DNA from: Fratercula arctica
Taxonomy: Eukaryota; Chordata; Aves; Charadriiformes; Alcidae
Length of the DNA: 64,000 nt
Reading direction: 5' to 3'
Assembly: GCA_947846985.1 (NCBI GenBank)
Contig: CANTUZ010000006.1
Location: 50,451,707-50,515,706 of the forward strand
In this document: piece after piece, positions 62,261-64,000 of the stretch
Layout: every line of letters starts with the position of its first letter
Numbering within the stretch: the stretch's first letter is position 1
Notes under the pieces: model-generated
What the model was told of the DNA's origin: nothing
Databases searched by the model: none
What the model saw: the letters and a program-made list of their open reading frames with translations, nothing else
Made by a program: the position numbers and the translations under genes

Positions 62261-62502
62261 CAAATATTTATTCCTTTTGTACAGATTCCATCCATATCCC
62301 TCATTTTTCTAACTCATCTCAAAAACATATGGGTACTTATCTAGCCACGGTAAAAGTGAACACTGAAACAGGAAGAGTAATACAAACTGATAACATAATG
62401 TACAATAAAAGCATCCTAAATTCTCTGGGAGTGACTTGTTGTTTATGGAAGCTAAAACGCACCGAATTCACTTTTTGTATTATTATTTTGAAATATAGGA
62501 TT

Positions 62503-62516
62503 TGTGTGTGTGTGTA
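62503..62516. repeat. (TG)n microsatellite
   Basis: A short run of about seven TG units. Confidence 0.8.
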
Positions 62517-62539
62517 GGGGAGGATAGTTTTGCAAAAGG

Positions 62540-62760
62540 CAACTATTATCAAGGTGCTGAAATTAATTGGCTGCCTTAATTGAGGTAGATTACTAGCTAA
62601 TGCTTTCTTGAATACAGTAATTCTCCTATTAAATTATCTTTGAATAATTACCTGAAATTTCTCAGCTGCGGGGACTGATGGCTATTTAATTGCACAGTGA
62701 TGTTGCTATATAATTACTTAACAAGGTGTCCTTTAATAGTTTAATTCCCCTTTTCCAAGA
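62540..62760. promoter_or_regulatory. candidate conserved element rich in homeodomain cores
   Basis: In about 220 bases there are AAATTAATTGG, CCTTAATTGAGG, GAATAATTACC, TTTAATTGCAC, ATAATTACTTAAC and GTTTAATTCC. This is a dense set of TAATT-type homeodomain cores in complex sequence, typical of developmental enhancers. Function is inferred from motif density. Confidence 0.35.
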
Positions 62761-62769
62761 AAAAAAAAA

Positions 62770-64000
62770 ACCTACAAGTATGACTTTTATTTTTTAAGCG
62801 CTGTGATTTTATTTATTTTTTTACAGATAACTTTGTATCTGAAACAGTAAAAGAAAGCTATTTGTTGACTTGCTTTTGAAAGTAAGTCCTTTGATTCTTC
62901 AAGCATAGATTTGGACTCAGAAGAATTTTGGAAACAAAAAAAAATAGTTAGACATTCCTTTAGTTTCATTATATTTGTTTTGTGGTTTTGTAATTTGGTT
63001 TACAGTATACTTTCAATGAGACATTAGAAGCTCAGATATACGAAGACACAATTGTGTGTTTGTTGAGTTTTGTGGAGAGAGAGTTGTCCAGCTAACGGCA
63101 TCTCGTGTGCGGAAGCCAGGCAGACCCACCAGGACTCTCAACCTGGTTTTATTCCTCCTGGCCACAGAGAGGGAGAAGATTGTGTTGCTGCTGCTTCCCA
63201 GCAGCTGCAAAGAGCGACCAAAGAAAACAGCTATTTGATTAAAGACCTTGAAACAAAGGGTTGGACTGTCGAGGGCTCACAAGAAAAATGGCCTGGGATC
63301 ATGCTACATGACCTAAATTTCCTTGGTAGTTCGAGAGACTGGTTTTTGCTGGCAGCAAATACCCTACATTGAACAGCACAAAACTTGACAGCTGTAAAGG
63401 AACTTCTTGTTAAGTCAAAACTTGAGGCTGGAACTGTGAAGCTGGATAGAGAATTCTGGAAAAGTGAAAAGAGGGACGGTAGGGTCACCTTACCTCTTTA
63501 GTTTAGTTTACATAAACATTTTATATGCATGTAGATCTGTGGGACCTATACATTGCCCCAAAACACAAAGTTCTGAACTTTGAACAGAAGCAGTGGTCCA
63601 TCTCAATGTGTAGGCTTTTAGATTTCCATTTTAAAACAGAATTATATGCATATAGCGGTTACTGATCAGTATGAGTTCCACATGCTTCCATTCTGATCCA
63701 TGGAAGATGTGAACATCTTCCCCTGGGAGCCTGCACTGTTCTTCAGGGGCTTGGGACTTTGATTTTGGGCACACCAAGTTCCATCCTGAATAGCCTTGAA
63801 CATATACGGCAATCCTTTACAAACGGGTCAACGAGAGTGGTGCAGAACACGTACAAACCAAAACTGTGTGGCAGTAATAAATATTTTTGATCCTCTTAGA
63901 AGAGGAGTTCCAAACCCTCTACTTGTATATACCACTTTAAGACCAGCAGAAAATGATCAATATTATAGAAATATTCTCTGTCCACAGGGATTTTTTTTTT
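62770..64000. other. gene-free stretch at the window end
   Basis: AT-rich to 63.05 kb. A GC-richer part at 63060-63240 is open in two plus frames (60 and 100 codons) and could be part of an exon outside known families, but no domain or splice pair is convincing. The window ends in a T-run. Confidence 0.45.

Noticed and set aside
63056..63372. Two plus frames of 60 and 100 codons near the window end
   Set aside because: No domain, no clear splice sites, and the two frames overlap each other.
1..64000. Search by eye for tRNA, rRNA, snRNA, known microRNA hairpins, CRISPR arrays and bacterial-type operons
   Set aside because: None was seen. The composition and repeats are those of a vertebrate nuclear genome.

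Overview
The window looks like nuclear DNA of a bird, from an intergenic region or the inside of very long introns. It is AT-rich, has no open frame longer than about 130 codons, and has no tRNA, rRNA, CRISPR or operon structure. I assign it to a bird from its mobile elements, recognised from memory and not by search. A CR1 3' tail (minus strand) lies near 11.36 kb. A solo LTR of a common avian ERVL-type family spans 54.01-54.62 kb, and a fragment of a second avian LTR family spans 21.56-21.79 kb. Interspersed repeats are otherwise sparse and old, which fits a compact avian genome. No protein-coding exon could be established with confidence, and the short open frames look like chance or shadows.

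Layout. From 0 to 5.3 kb: AT-rich sequence, A-rich and G/T-rich tracts, a palindromic ancient repeat (2.94 kb), a MIR-like fragment (4.44 kb) and a candidate conserved element containing an 8-bp hairpin (4.56-4.85 kb). From 5.3 to 21.5 kb: gene-free, with a candidate conserved element (6.64-6.89 kb), the CR1 tail and a small CpG-richer patch (20.4 kb). From 21.56 to 21.86 kb: an LTR fragment beside an old CR1/L3-like piece. From 25.7 to 27.4 kb: candidate regulatory elements rich in homeodomain-type TAATTA cores, then a palindromic repeat relic. From 32 to 38 kb: a very AT-rich stretch, a perfect 13-bp inverted repeat carrying paired SOX-type sites (33.65 kb), an amniote-wide ancient repeat (36.9 kb) and a minus-strand open frame of uncertain status (37.8-38.1 kb). 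From 42 to 47 kb: a good CTCF-like site (42.87 kb), a C-rich tract, a CpG-retaining candidate element (45.5 kb) and a MIR-like ancient element (46.7 kb). From 51.6 to 54.7 kb: a palindromic repeat relic, a candidate element with an RFX X-box-like palindrome (52.28 kb) and the solo LTR. From 59.7 to 60.3 kb: a decayed non-LTR reverse transcriptase that is not CR1. From 61.2 to 62.8 kb: a run of candidate conserved elements.

The most interesting item is the reverse-transcriptase fossil at 59.7-60.3 kb. It keeps a recognisable catalytic-motif region (FYADN in place of FYADD), the LNVKKTK block, the SFRYL block and a HCTLY block, broken by stops and frame changes. It resembles the L2/Rex1-like part of the Jockey supergroup more than CR1, the main bird LINE. 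The next most interesting are the candidate regulatory elements, which may serve a distant developmental gene outside the window; that is inference. I found no new multi-gene system here.
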